From assembly GCF_017744835.1 (NCBI RefSeq), contig NZ_JAGIAM010000003.1, forward strand, positions 930,001 through 994,000: a stretch of DNA of 64,000 bases, given 5' to 3'. How positions within the stretch are numbered: the first letter of the stretch is position 1; the number at the start of each line of letters is the position of its first letter. Under the pieces are notes generated by a model, which worked only from the letters and a program-made list of their open reading frames with translations, had not been told where the DNA came from and did not search any database. Shown one piece after another: positions 9,789 to 17,813 of this stretch. Made by a program: the position numbers and the translations under genes. This DNA comes from Sphingomonas sp. (lineage in GTDB: Bacteria > Pseudomonadota > Alphaproteobacteria > Sphingomonadales > Sphingomonadaceae).

Positions 9789-10848
9789 CGAAGGCATCCA
9801 GCAGCCCCTCGCCCTGGCGCGGCGCGCGGGTGGTCGATTGCGTGAGCTCGTCGACCGCGACGGTGCCATAGGCGTGCATGTGGCCGATGAAGAACGACCA
9901 GTTGCGATAGCCGATGAAGATGAAGCCGACGCCGAGCGTGCACACCACCAGCGCGATGTTGCCCAGCGTCAGCTTGATCCAGTCCATCGTGCCGGCAGTG
10001 AAGCCGAACTCCAGGTCGCCGAGCGACAGGTTGCTGACCACCTCACGGAAATAGGCCGCGTAGAAGATCAGCGCGATCAGCCCGGCGAGGACGAAGAAGA
10101 CGACATAGCCGACGATCACGAAGCCGAGCATTCGGACCTGCATGTCCTCGGGCGAACCGCCAAGCTCCGGCCCGACGAAGGCTGCGGCGATGACGCCGCC
10201 CACGATCAGCACGATCGGCAGCAGATAGTAGAGCAGGTAGCGCATCATCAGCGGCGAGGCACTGCCGCCCGCCTCGAAGCGATGCGGGCCGAAGCTCATC
10301 GCGTTCCAGCGTTCCTTCCACAGCTCGACCATCGACCAGGGCACGAGCAGGCCGAACACCGCCGCGCCCGCAATCGTCTTCCACAGGTGCGAGAGCGCAT
10401 AGCGGAAGCCCTGATCGTCGCTCCCGCCGCGGATGCCGTGCCAATAGGTTCGGCTCAGCCGGTAGCGCAGCGCGCGGAAGATCGCGACGCCGACCAGATA
10501 GATCAGCAGCAGGTAGAGGCCGAGCACGAGCAGCACCGCAGTGCCGCCGTGGCCGCGGATCGCCAGCGCCTGGATGCCGAACTGCAGCAGGCCCAATGGA
10601 ATCGCGAACAGCACCATCGCCATCAGATAGCCGATGAAGAGCTCCAGCCCGGTGCCGGTCCATTCGAGCCGGTCGTCGATGAAGCGCGTCCGGTTCCACA
10701 GATAGCGCCGCTCGCGCGTCTTGGCCCAGAAAGCGTAGATTCCCAGCGTAACCGCGCTGAGCAGCAGGTTGGTAAAGGCGATCGGCGCGAACTCGCGCCA
10801 ATTGCCGTCGAATGCGAACGCGCGCGCGTTCGTCGTTTCACTGTCCAT
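9772..10848 (-). CDS. DUF898 (YjgN-like) multi-pass membrane protein
   Basis: 358 residues with about seven hydrophobic segments. Sequence features match DUF898: GNWREFAPIAFTNLLL, LGIYAFWAKTRERRYLW and repeated RYRLSRTYWHGIRGG-type loops. The function of the family is not established. The start at 10848 (MDSETTN) is preceded by AAAAGGGGGG at good spacing, better than the alternative 16 codons upstream. It overlaps the M48 peptidase gene, a pairing that suggests the peptidase and this protein act together in the inner membrane. Confidence 0.85.
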   Translation of the reverse strand: MDSETTNARAFAFDGNWREFAPIAFTNLLLSAVTLGIYAFWAKTRERRYLWNRTRFIDDRLEWTGTGLELFIGYLMAMVLFAIPLGLLQFGIQALAIRGHGGTAVLLVLGLYLLLIYLVGVAIFRALRYRLSRTYWHGIRGGSDDQGFRYALSHLWKTIAGAAVFGLLVPWSMVELWKERWNAMSFGPHRFEAGGSASPLMMRYLLYYLLPIVLIVGGVIAAAFVGPELGGSPEDMQVRMLGFVIVGYVVFFVLAGLIALIFYAAYFREVVSNLSLGDLEFGFTAGTMDWIKLTLGNIALVVCTLGVGFIFIGYRNWSFFIGHMHAYGTVAVDELTQSTTRAPRQGEGLLDAFDVGAI

Positions 10849-10933
10849 GATTGCCCCCCTTTTGCTCAGCTCAGCCGAGCCAAAGGGGAGCGTCAAGTAT
10901 CAAGCTGTTACCAAATCGGGATTAACTGCGTTT

Positions 10934-11848
10934 CTACTGCGCATCCGCGAAGGTATCGCAGGCGGACGGATCGCCCGATTCGAGGCCGCGCTTCAGCCAT
11001 TGCATCCGCTGCGCCGAGCTGCCGTGGGTGAAGCTGTCGGGCACCACCCTGCCCTGCGCCTCGCGCTGGAGCGTGTCGTCGCCGATCGCATTGGCGGCGG
11101 TCATGCCTTCCTCGACGTCGCCGGCCTCGAGCCGATCCTTGTTCGCCGCGGCCCAGACGCCGGCATAGCAATCGGCTTGCAGCTCGAGCCGCACCGACGC
11201 GGCATTGCCCTCGCGCTCGCTCGATTGCCGCTGGATCCGCGCCACCTGGTCCGACGTGCCAAGGAGATTCTGGATGTGATGGCCGAACTCGTGCGCGATC
11301 ACATAATCCTGCGCGAAATCGCCCTGCGCATGGAAGCGCTGCGACAGTTCCTGAAAGAAGTCGGTGTCCAGATAGATGCCCTGATCGGTCGGGCAGTAGA
11401 AGGGGCCCATCGCCGATTGCGCGGCGCCGCAGCCCGACTGGCCCTGGCCGCTGTAGAACACCAGCTTGGGCGCCTGGAAACGCGCGTTGCTCGCCTGGAA
11501 TATCCGCGCCCAGGTGGTCTGGGCGGAGCTGAAGGCGTTGCAGGACGCCTTGCTCTCGGCGTTGACCGCGCAACTCGATTGCGCGTCGGTCCCCGACTGT
11601 TGCGAAACCTGGGTCGGCGCCCCCTGCTGCGTGCCGAGCCCGCCGAGCATCCCCAGCCCGCCGCTGAAGAACAGCGCGACGACCAGCAACACGCCCACGC
11701 CCAGGCAACCGAAGCGACTGAAGACCATCGGCAGGAAGGCGAACAACATGCCCCCGCCGCCCAGGCCTCCCCCGCCGCCGAACATGCCGCCGCCGCGGCC
11801 GCGCTGGTCCTCGACGTTAATATTGGGATCGAAATCGTCGAGACGCAT
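10934..11848 (-). CDS. ypfJ: YpfJ-type neutral zinc metallopeptidase
   Basis: 304 residues. A glycine-rich N-terminus (residues 18-33) leads to one transmembrane helix (about 47-64), then a domain with HEFGHHIQ near residue 184, the zinc-binding helix of this family. The N-terminal MRLDDFDPN and late ADCYAGVW and THGSSAQRMQW segments are characteristic. It is likely an inner-membrane protein with a periplasmic peptidase domain; substrates are unknown. It is transcribed in the same direction as the DUF898/M48 pair, which starts after an 85-base gap. Confidence 0.88.
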   Translation of the reverse strand: MRLDDFDPNINVEDQRGRGGGMFGGGGGLGGGGMLFAFLPMVFSRFGCLGVGVLLVVALFFSGGLGMLGGLGTQQGAPTQVSQQSGTDAQSSCAVNAESKASCNAFSSAQTTWARIFQASNARFQAPKLVFYSGQGQSGCGAAQSAMGPFYCPTDQGIYLDTDFFQELSQRFHAQGDFAQDYVIAHEFGHHIQNLLGTSDQVARIQRQSSEREGNAASVRLELQADCYAGVWAAANKDRLEAGDVEEGMTAANAIGDDTLQREAQGRVVPDSFTHGSSAQRMQWLKRGLESGDPSACDTFADAQ

Positions 11849-11970
11849 CGGGGGACTTCCTCATCGTTCGTGCTTCGCAACAATGCCCGATCGGGCATAG
11901 CGTTGCATTCCCCTTTTTCCCCGCGCGCTCTGCCTTGCCACTGTCGCGCCGCTACCGCAAACCCCCGCGC

Positions 11971-13110
11971 ATGGCCGATGCCGAATCGACTCGCCCGCGC
12001 CGCGCGCGCGGCATGCCGCTGCCCGATTGCGTGGCGCTGGTGCTGCAGGGCGGCGGCGCGCTCGGCAGCTATCAGGCCGGCGTGATCGAGGCGCTGGGCC
12101 AGGCCGAGATAGAGATCGACTGGATCGCCGGCATCTCGATCGGCGCGATCAACGCCGCGATCGTCGCCGGCAATCCGCCCGGGCGCCGGATCGAGCGGCT
12201 CCACCAGTTCTGGAACATAGTGTCGAGCGCGCTGCCCTCGCTGCCGATCCCGCTCGAGGACCATGCCCGCGAATGGGCGCACGAGGCCTCCGCCGCCGCA
12301 GTGCTCTGGGCCGGCGTGCCCGGCTTCTTCGCGCCGCGAATCTTCCCGCCCGTCTTCGCGCTCCCCGGCAGCCCCGAGGCACTGAGCTTCTACGACACCG
12401 CCGCGCTGCGCGGCACGCTCGACGCGCTGATCGACTGGGACCTGCTCAATGACGGCCCGATCCGGCTGGCGGTGGGCGCAGTCGACATCGAGAGCGGCAA
12501 TTTCCGCTATTTCGACACGCGTCACGAGCGGCTCGACGCGCGCCACGTCATGGCCTCGGGCGCGCTTCCGCCGGGGCTTCCGCCGGTCGAGATCGACGGG
12601 CGGCTCTATTGGGACGGCGGGCTGGTCTCCAACACGCCGCTCACCCATGTCCTCGACAACCAGGTCGAGCCCTTGCTCGTCTTCCAGGTCGACCTCTTCG
12701 CCGCCGCGGGCGATCGGCCGCGTACGCTCACCGACGTCTTCGCGCGCGAGAAGGAGATCCGCTACTCCAGCCGCACGCGGACCATAACCGACGAGCGCAT
12801 GCGCCTGCGCCGCGAACGCGAGGCGATCCGCAAGGTGCTCGACAAGCTGCCGCCCGAGCTCAAGGACGATGCCGATGTGCGCCGGCTCGAGGCCATGGCC
12901 GCCGAGCAGCCGCTGTCGCTCGTCCATCTGATCTACCGCGCCAACACCTGGGAGCGCGGCTCGCGCGACTTCGAATTCTCCGAGCTTTCGATGCGCGAGC
13001 ATTGGCAGGCGGGCCAGCTCGCCGTGGCCGAGACCATGGCCAATGCCCAGCTCGTCGCCAGCAACATCCTCGACGGCAAGACCGCCGCCTTCGACCTCAC
13101 TCGGCGCTAA
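11971..13110 (+). CDS. Patatin-like phospholipase family protein (DUF3734 type)
   Basis: 379 residues. It has the patatin glycine-rich oxyanion loop (LQGGGALGSYQAG), the catalytic serine in GISIG (Ser56) and the aspartate in YWDGGLVSN, completing the Ser-Asp dyad of a lipid acyl hydrolase. The C-terminal region with EKEIRYSSRTR and LIYRANTWERGSRDFEFS is typical of the DUF3734 subgroup. The start is placed at MADAEST; an in-frame ATG twelve codons earlier is possible and neither has a clear ribosome site. It lies eleven bases before 3-hydroxybutyrate dehydrogenase, suggesting a role in polyhydroxybutyrate or ketone-body metabolism (inference). Confidence 0.85.
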   Translation: MADAESTRPRRARGMPLPDCVALVLQGGGALGSYQAGVIEALGQAEIEIDWIAGISIGAINAAIVAGNPPGRRIERLHQFWNIVSSALPSLPIPLEDHAREWAHEASAAAVLWAGVPGFFAPRIFPPVFALPGSPEALSFYDTAALRGTLDALIDWDLLNDGPIRLAVGAVDIESGNFRYFDTRHERLDARHVMASGALPPGLPPVEIDGRLYWDGGLVSNTPLTHVLDNQVEPLLVFQVDLFAAAGDRPRTLTDVFAREKEIRYSSRTRTITDERMRLRREREAIRKVLDKLPPELKDDADVRRLEAMAAEQPLSLVHLIYRANTWERGSRDFEFSELSMREHWQAGQLAVAETMANAQLVASNILDGKTAAFDLTRR

Positions 13111-13121
13111 GGGAGTAGACC

Positions 13122-13907
13122 ATGTTCCTCAAAGGCAAGACCGCGATCGTCACCGGCTCCACCTCCGGCATCGGCCTCGCCTATGCCAAGGCCTTCGCGG
13201 CCGAGGGCGCCAATGTGGTGATCAACGGCTTCGGCGACGCCGCCGCGATCGAGACCGAGCGCGCCGGACTGGAGGCGACCAGCGGCGCAAAGGCGCTCTA
13301 CGACGCCGCCGACATGACCAAGCCCGACCAGATCGCGGCGATGATCGAGCGTGCGGCGAGCGAGCTCGGATCGGTCGACATCATCGTCAACAATGCCGGC
13401 ATCCAGCATGTCGCGCCGATCGACGAGTTCCCGGTCGAGAAATACGACGCGATCATCGCGATCAACCTGTCCTCGGCCTGGCACATGACGCGCGCGGCGA
13501 TCCCGCACATGAAGGCCAAGGGCTGGGGTCGCATCATCAACACCGCCTCGGCGCACAGCCTGGTCGCGAGCCCCAACAAGTCCGCCTATGTGATGGCCAA
13601 GCACGGCATCGCCGGCCTCACCAAGACCGTGGCGCTCGAAGTCGCGACCCACGGCATCACTGTCAACTGCATCTCGCCCGGCTATGTCTGGACCCCGCTG
13701 GTCGAGAACCAGATCCCCGACACGATGAAGACCCGCGGCATGACGCGCGAGCAGGTGATCAACGACGTGCTGCTCGACGCCCAGCCGACCAAGGAGTTCG
13801 TCCAGCCGGAACAAGTGGCCGCCCTCGCGCTATTTCTCTGCCGGAACGAAGCGGCCGCGATCACCGGCGCCAATTATACGATCGACGGGGGCTGGACCGC
13901 GGCCTGA
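13122..13907 (+). CDS. bdhA: 3-hydroxybutyrate dehydrogenase (short-chain dehydrogenase)
   Basis: 261 residues. NAD-dependent SDR: cofactor motif TGSTSGIG at 11-18, NNAG at 90-93, Asn115, Ser143 and the YVMAK pair (Tyr156, Lys160). The full-length pattern (QHVAPIDEFP, SAHSLVASPNKSAY, PGYVWTPLVENQIPD) fits D-3-hydroxybutyrate dehydrogenase, which interconverts 3-hydroxybutyrate and acetoacetate. GGGAG precedes the ATG. It is encoded just after the patatin-like gene and probably co-transcribed with it. Confidence 0.92.
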   Translation: MFLKGKTAIVTGSTSGIGLAYAKAFAAEGANVVINGFGDAAAIETERAGLEATSGAKALYDAADMTKPDQIAAMIERAASELGSVDIIVNNAGIQHVAPIDEFPVEKYDAIIAINLSSAWHMTRAAIPHMKAKGWGRIINTASAHSLVASPNKSAYVMAKHGIAGLTKTVALEVATHGITVNCISPGYVWTPLVENQIPDTMKTRGMTREQVINDVLLDAQPTKEFVQPEQVAALALFLCRNEAAAITGANYTIDGGWTAA

Positions 13908-13933
13908 AGACCCGCTTCAAGGGGAAGATGAAG

Positions 13934-14557
13934 ATGAAGCGCATGCTGCCGGTCCTGGGGCTATTGGCGATCGGCCTCACCGGCTGCAGTGTCTATCGCG
14001 AAGCGACCTCGACGAGTCTGCCCGAGGGCGTGCGCTGGCAGCGCGTGGCGACCGACACCGACCGCGATCGGCTGCGCCAGTGGCGCCGCGCCTGGGACGA
14101 GGCGTTGCCGCGCGCGCGCAAGGCCGATGACGGCGCGATCGCGGCCGACCCGAAGCTCTTCGATCCCGACCGCGCGCTCGCCGGCGCCACCCCGCCCCCG
14201 GGCCGCTACCGCTGCCGCACTTTCAAGCTCGGCGCCGCCGGCCCGGCGATGCGCGAGTTCACGGCCTATCCCTGGTTCGAATGCGTCATCGCCGACGAAG
14301 GCGAAGTGAAGAGCCTGCACAAGCGCACCGGCTCGCAGCGCCCGACCGGACTGATCTTCCCGGACAGCGAGTCGCGCGCGATCTTCCTCGGCACGCTGGT
14401 GCTCGGCGACGAGAATGCGCCGCTGCGCTACGGCCTCGACGATACCCGCGACCTGATCGGCTATATCGAGCGGATCGACACCAGCCGCTGGCGGCTGGTC
14501 TTCCCGCGCCCGCGGTTCGAATCGATCCTCGACGTCGTGGAGCTTGTGCCGGCCTGA
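13934..14557 (+). CDS. DUF4893-like predicted lipoprotein
   Basis: 207 residues from the chosen ATG. The signal peptide MLPVLGLLAIGLTGC ends in a lipobox. The mature protein contains ATDTDRDRLRQWRRAWDEAL, GRYRCRTFKLG and a LGDENAPLRYG stretch that I associate with DUF4893, a family of unknown function common in sphingomonads. AAGGGG at 13919-13924 suits the ATG at 13934 better than the one at 13928. It follows the dehydrogenase by 26 bases and may be the last gene of that operon. Confidence 0.8.
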   Translation: MKRMLPVLGLLAIGLTGCSVYREATSTSLPEGVRWQRVATDTDRDRLRQWRRAWDEALPRARKADDGAIAADPKLFDPDRALAGATPPPGRYRCRTFKLGAAGPAMREFTAYPWFECVIADEGEVKSLHKRTGSQRPTGLIFPDSESRAIFLGTLVLGDENAPLRYGLDDTRDLIGYIERIDTSRWRLVFPRPRFESILDVVELVPA

Positions 14558-14958
14558 CTTCCCCCCTCCGTGAAAGGAAGGGGAGAGGAATGTCGATACA
14601 ACCCAGGCCGCACGATCTTGCCGCTTGCAAAATAGGATTTGGCCTGAAACAAAACGGGAACGATCTTTCTCAATCTGAATATAATCGGCGTCTCGCGCGC
14701 ACACGCACGCGCGCAGGCACGTACGCACGCGCATGCGCCCGCGTTGGGGTGTCCGCTTTGTCCACTTCCGCCGTGTCCACTTCCGGCATCGCGCCGCCGG
14801 ATCGACCGATGGTCAGGCCCGCTCGAACCGCCGCGATAGTGTGACCTTGGTGTGACCTTTGGTCGCGCGGGATGCGCGGGGCGGCGCAATAGCGTCTCAG
14901 TGCGGCCGGACGGTTTCTTGGCCTCAGGACGTATCGCCATTCAGCCCCGGGTCCGCAC
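14558..14958. other. 401-base non-coding gap with unusual repeats
   Basis: No convincing gene lies here between the convergent DUF4893 gene and dnaB. It holds a CCCCTCC...GGAAGGGG inverted repeat (about 14566-14586), a consensus TATAAT at 14680-14685, a purine-pyrimidine alternating stretch (14694-14738), two copies of TGTCCACTTCCG (14759-14770, 14774-14785) and two copies of TGTGACCTT eleven bases apart (14840-14848, 14851-14859). A small RNA is possible. Confidence 0.5.
14680..14685 (+). promoter_or_regulatory. Possible -10 element in the dnaB-side gap
   Basis: Perfect TATAAT in otherwise GC-rich sequence, reading towards the repeats at 14694-14860. No good -35 hexamer is visible at 16-18 bases, so this is only a candidate promoter for a non-coding transcript. 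Confidence 0.25.
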
Positions 14959-16455
14959 TCAATACCCCTCGGGCGCCAGGTCGCTGAACTTGGTGAACTG
15001 GCGGTCGAAGCGCATGTGCACCGATCCGGTAGCGCCATGGCGCTGCTTGGCGATGATCACCGTCGCCTTGTTCGCAACCTCGAGCTGGCGCGCCTGCCAC
15101 TGCTCGTATGCGATGCGCTCCTCGGCGGTCTCGGTGCCGTCGGGCACCTTCGTCGGCGCCTTGAAGTCGTGATAATATTCGTCGCGATAGACGAACAGCA
15201 CGATGTCGGCGTCCTGCTCGATCGAGCCCGATTCGCGAAGGTCGGAAAGCTGCGGGCGCTTGTCCTCGCGGCTCTCGACGCCGCGGCTGAGCTGCGACAG
15301 CGCGAGCACCGGCACGTTCAATTCCTTGGCGAGCGTCTTGAGGCCGCGGCTGATCTCCGAGATTTCCTGCACGCGCCCGTCGCCCGAGGCCTTGGCGCTG
15401 CCGGTCAGCAGCTGGAGATAGTCGACCACGACCATGCCGATCTTGTGCTGGCGCTTCATCCGGCGCGCGCGGGTGCGCAGCGCGGCGATGGTCAGGCCCG
15501 GCGTGTCGTCGATGTAGAGCGGCAGCCGCTCGAGATCGCCGGCCGCGCGCGCGAACTTCTGGAACTCGGCATGGCTGATCTGTCCGGTGCGCAGCTTCTC
15601 CGAGACGACTTCGGCCTGCTCCGAGAGGATACGCATCGCCAGCTGGTCGGCGGACATTTCGAGGCTGAAGAACGCCACCGGCGCGCCGATCGACTTCTCT
15701 TCCGGAATCCCCGCCTCGAGATCGTCGGCCCAGCGCTTGGCGGCGTTGAACGCGATGTTGGTCGCGAGCGAGGTCTTTCCCATGCCCGGGCGCCCGGCGA
15801 GGATCAGCAGGTCGGACCGGTTGAACCCGCCGGTCGAGGCATTGAGGTCGGTCAGGCCCGTGGTGATGCCCGAGATGCCGCCACCCGAGTTCATCGCCTT
15901 CTCGGCCTGGCGCACCGCCAGCGTCGCCGCGCGGGTGAACGACTTGAGCCCGCTGTCCGATTCGCCCTTCTCGGCGACTTCGTAGAGCTTCAGCTCGGCC
16001 TGCTCGATCTGCTTGGCCGGATTGATGTCCTGGCTCGTGTCGAGCGCACCCTCGACCAGGTCGCGGCCGACGCTGACCAGCGCGCGCAGCATCGCCAGGT
16101 CGTAGATCTGGTCCGCGAACGAGCGCGCGCCGATCAGGCTCGCCGGGTTGCCGGTGAGCTGCGCGAGATAGGCCGGTCCGCCCAGCTCCTTCATCGCCGG
16201 ATCGTTGGCGAACAGCGGACGCAGCGTCACCGGCGTCGCCAGCCGGTTGTCGCCGACCATCGCCGCGATCGTCTCATAGATCCGCCCGTGGAGCGGTTCG
16301 AAGAAATGCTCGGGACGCAGCTTCTGCAGCACGTCCTCGGCCACGCGGTTGTCGATCATCATCGCGCCGAGCAGCGCGGCTTCCGCCTCGACATTGGCAG
16401 GAAGGGTGACGCCCTCGGATTGCTCCGGGGCGGGAAACGGTATCGGCTGTGCCAT
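14959..16455 (-). CDS. dnaB: Replicative DNA helicase DnaB
   Basis: 498 residues. Hexameric ring helicase that unwinds DNA ahead of the replication fork and recruits primase. The N-terminal domain (TLPANVEAEAALLGAMM) and the RecA-like C-terminal domain are both complete: Walker A AGRPGMGKTS near residue 225, MVVVDYLQLL Walker B, ALSQLSRGVE and the HMRFDRQFTKF end. No intein or insertion interrupts it. It is divergent from the UPF0262 gene across an 80-base gap. Confidence 0.97.
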   Translation of the reverse strand: MAQPIPFPAPEQSEGVTLPANVEAEAALLGAMMIDNRVAEDVLQKLRPEHFFEPLHGRIYETIAAMVGDNRLATPVTLRPLFANDPAMKELGGPAYLAQLTGNPASLIGARSFADQIYDLAMLRALVSVGRDLVEGALDTSQDINPAKQIEQAELKLYEVAEKGESDSGLKSFTRAATLAVRQAEKAMNSGGGISGITTGLTDLNASTGGFNRSDLLILAGRPGMGKTSLATNIAFNAAKRWADDLEAGIPEEKSIGAPVAFFSLEMSADQLAMRILSEQAEVVSEKLRTGQISHAEFQKFARAAGDLERLPLYIDDTPGLTIAALRTRARRMKRQHKIGMVVVDYLQLLTGSAKASGDGRVQEISEISRGLKTLAKELNVPVLALSQLSRGVESREDKRPQLSDLRESGSIEQDADIVLFVYRDEYYHDFKAPTKVPDGTETAEERIAYEQWQARQLEVANKATVIIAKQRHGATGSVHMRFDRQFTKFSDLAPEGY

Positions 16456-16535
16456 GCCCCCTTGTCGCGCAACCCGGGCTCGGCAGCAACTCCATAGCCT
16501 TGTGGATAATGGGCATGAACGGATAGGAGCCGTGC

Positions 16536-17018
16536 ATGGCCGATCCGCGGATCATCGACGTCACGCTGGACGAGCGCACGATCCTGTGGCGCTCGGCGGA
16601 CATCGAGCAGGAGCGCCGGATCGCGATTTTCGACCTTCTCGAGGAGAATCGCTTCGCCCCGCAGCGCCGCCATCCCGACGGCTATGAAGGTCCCTACAAG
16701 CTCCACCTGAGCGTGCAGGAAGGCCGGCTGGCGATGGAGATCCGCCGCGAGGACGGATCGCACCTCGAGACGCTGGTGCTCGGCCTCGCCCGTTTCCGCC
16801 GCCCGATCCGCGACTATTTCGCGATCTGCGACAGCTATTACCAGGCGATCCGCAACGCCACCCCGGCGCAGATCGAGACCGTCGACATGGCCCGCCGCGG
16901 CATCCACAACCAGGCCGCCGAGCTGCTCAAGGAGCGGCTGGAAGGCAAGATCGACGTCGATTTCGACACCGCGCGGCGGCTGTTCACTCTGGTCTGCGTG
17001 CTGCACATCAAGGGGTGA
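16536..17018 (+). CDS. UPF0262 family protein
   Basis: 160 residues, a conserved alphaproteobacterial family of unknown function. Features are [27 protein letters not shown], a central [20 protein letters not shown] block and the [14 protein letters not shown] end. It has no signal peptide or membrane helix, so it should be cytoplasmic. It is followed by a tiny membrane protein gene and cdd in the same direction. Confidence 0.88.
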   Translation: MADPRIIDVTLDERTILWRSADIEQERRIAIFDLLEENRFAPQRRHPDGYEGPYKLHLSVQEGRLAMEIRREDGSHLETLVLGLARFRRPIRDYFAICDSYYQAIRNATPAQIETVDMARRGIHNQAAELLKERLEGKIDVDFDTARRLFTLVCVLHIKG

Positions 17019-17069
17019 AGCCCGCGCTCACGTGGCGGAACGACTCCGCCGCCCCGACATTGAACACCC

Positions 17070-17237
17070 ATGGCCGAGCCAAGACCCAGCGACCGGCGCC
17101 TCGGGCGCGCAGCAACCATCATCGCGGTGCTCGTGGTGGCGATCGTCGTGGTGATCTTCATCACCTTCAACCTCTCCCACGACCGGGCACTGAAGAACGA
17201 GCTCATTACCGAGAACGCCGCCGCGCCCGCGCCCTGA
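17070..17237 (+). CDS. 55-residue single-pass membrane microprotein
   Basis: An open frame of 55 codons lies between the UPF0262 gene and cdd. It has a basic N-terminus (RPSDRRLGR), one long hydrophobic helix (about residues 14-34, rich in Ile/Val) and a short polar tail (SHDRALKNELITEN). The composition is that of a real N-in single-pass protein, and the codon third positions are strongly G/C. No family is recognised and no strong ribosome site is seen. It is likely co-transcribed with its neighbours. Confidence 0.6.
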   Translation: MAEPRPSDRRLGRAATIIAVLVVAIVVVIFITFNLSHDRALKNELITENAAAPAP

Positions 17238-17317
17238 GCGAAGCTCTGGCTCCTGACCTCGCGATGTGGCAGGCGTCGCCCTTCCGCCGATCCGCGGCGC
17301 AGGGACATGACGACACG

Positions 17318-17758
17318 ATGATCGACGAAGGCGCGAAGGCACTGATCAATGCGGCGCGCGCGGCTGCCCGCAACGCCTATGCCCCTTATTCCAACTTCGC
17401 CGTGGGCGCAGCGGTGCTGCTCAGCGACGGCAGCGTCGTCACCGGCGCCAATTTCGAGAACGCCAGCTACGGCCTGTCGCTCTGCGCCGAGACGGTGGCG
17501 CTGGCGAAGACGAGCAGCGAGGGCCGGCTCAAGGAAGTGGTCGCGATCGGCGTGATCGGCGGACGCATGGGCCATGCCGACACCGCGCCGGTGAGCCCCT
17601 GCGGCCGCTGCCGCCAGATCATCAACGAGGCCGCGCAGCTCGGCGGGCGCGACATCCCGGTCTATTGCGGCGGCGCTGCCGGCGAAGAAATCGCCGTCTA
17701 TCGCCTCTCCGAACTCCTCCCCCACGCCTTCGGCCCCGCGGATCTCGGCCTCGCCTGA
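17318..17758 (+). CDS. cdd: Cytidine deaminase
   Basis: 146 residues, usual for tetrameric bacterial cytidine deaminases. It deaminates cytidine and deoxycytidine to uridine and deoxyuridine in pyrimidine salvage. Zinc ligands and the catalytic glutamate are visible: Cys56-Ala-Glu58 and PCGRC (Cys95, Cys98). The substrate loop YAPYSNFAVGAA and FENASYGLSLCAE are intact. The start at 17318 gives the family N-terminus; the open frame extends upstream through the microprotein gene in another frame. Confidence 0.93.
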   Translation: MIDEGAKALINAARAAARNAYAPYSNFAVGAAVLLSDGSVVTGANFENASYGLSLCAETVALAKTSSEGRLKEVVAIGVIGGRMGHADTAPVSPCGRCRQIINEAAQLGGRDIPVYCGGAAGEEIAVYRLSELLPHAFGPADLGLA

Positions 17759-17813
17759 GCGGCTTGCCAAGCGCTTCGCCGCCATGCTCTTGTGGCGGCA
17801 GGGAGGAGATTCC

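Noticed and set aside
10918..10924. Single GGGATTA copy upstream of the DUF898 gene
   Set aside because: One isolated half-site is expected by chance in a window this size.
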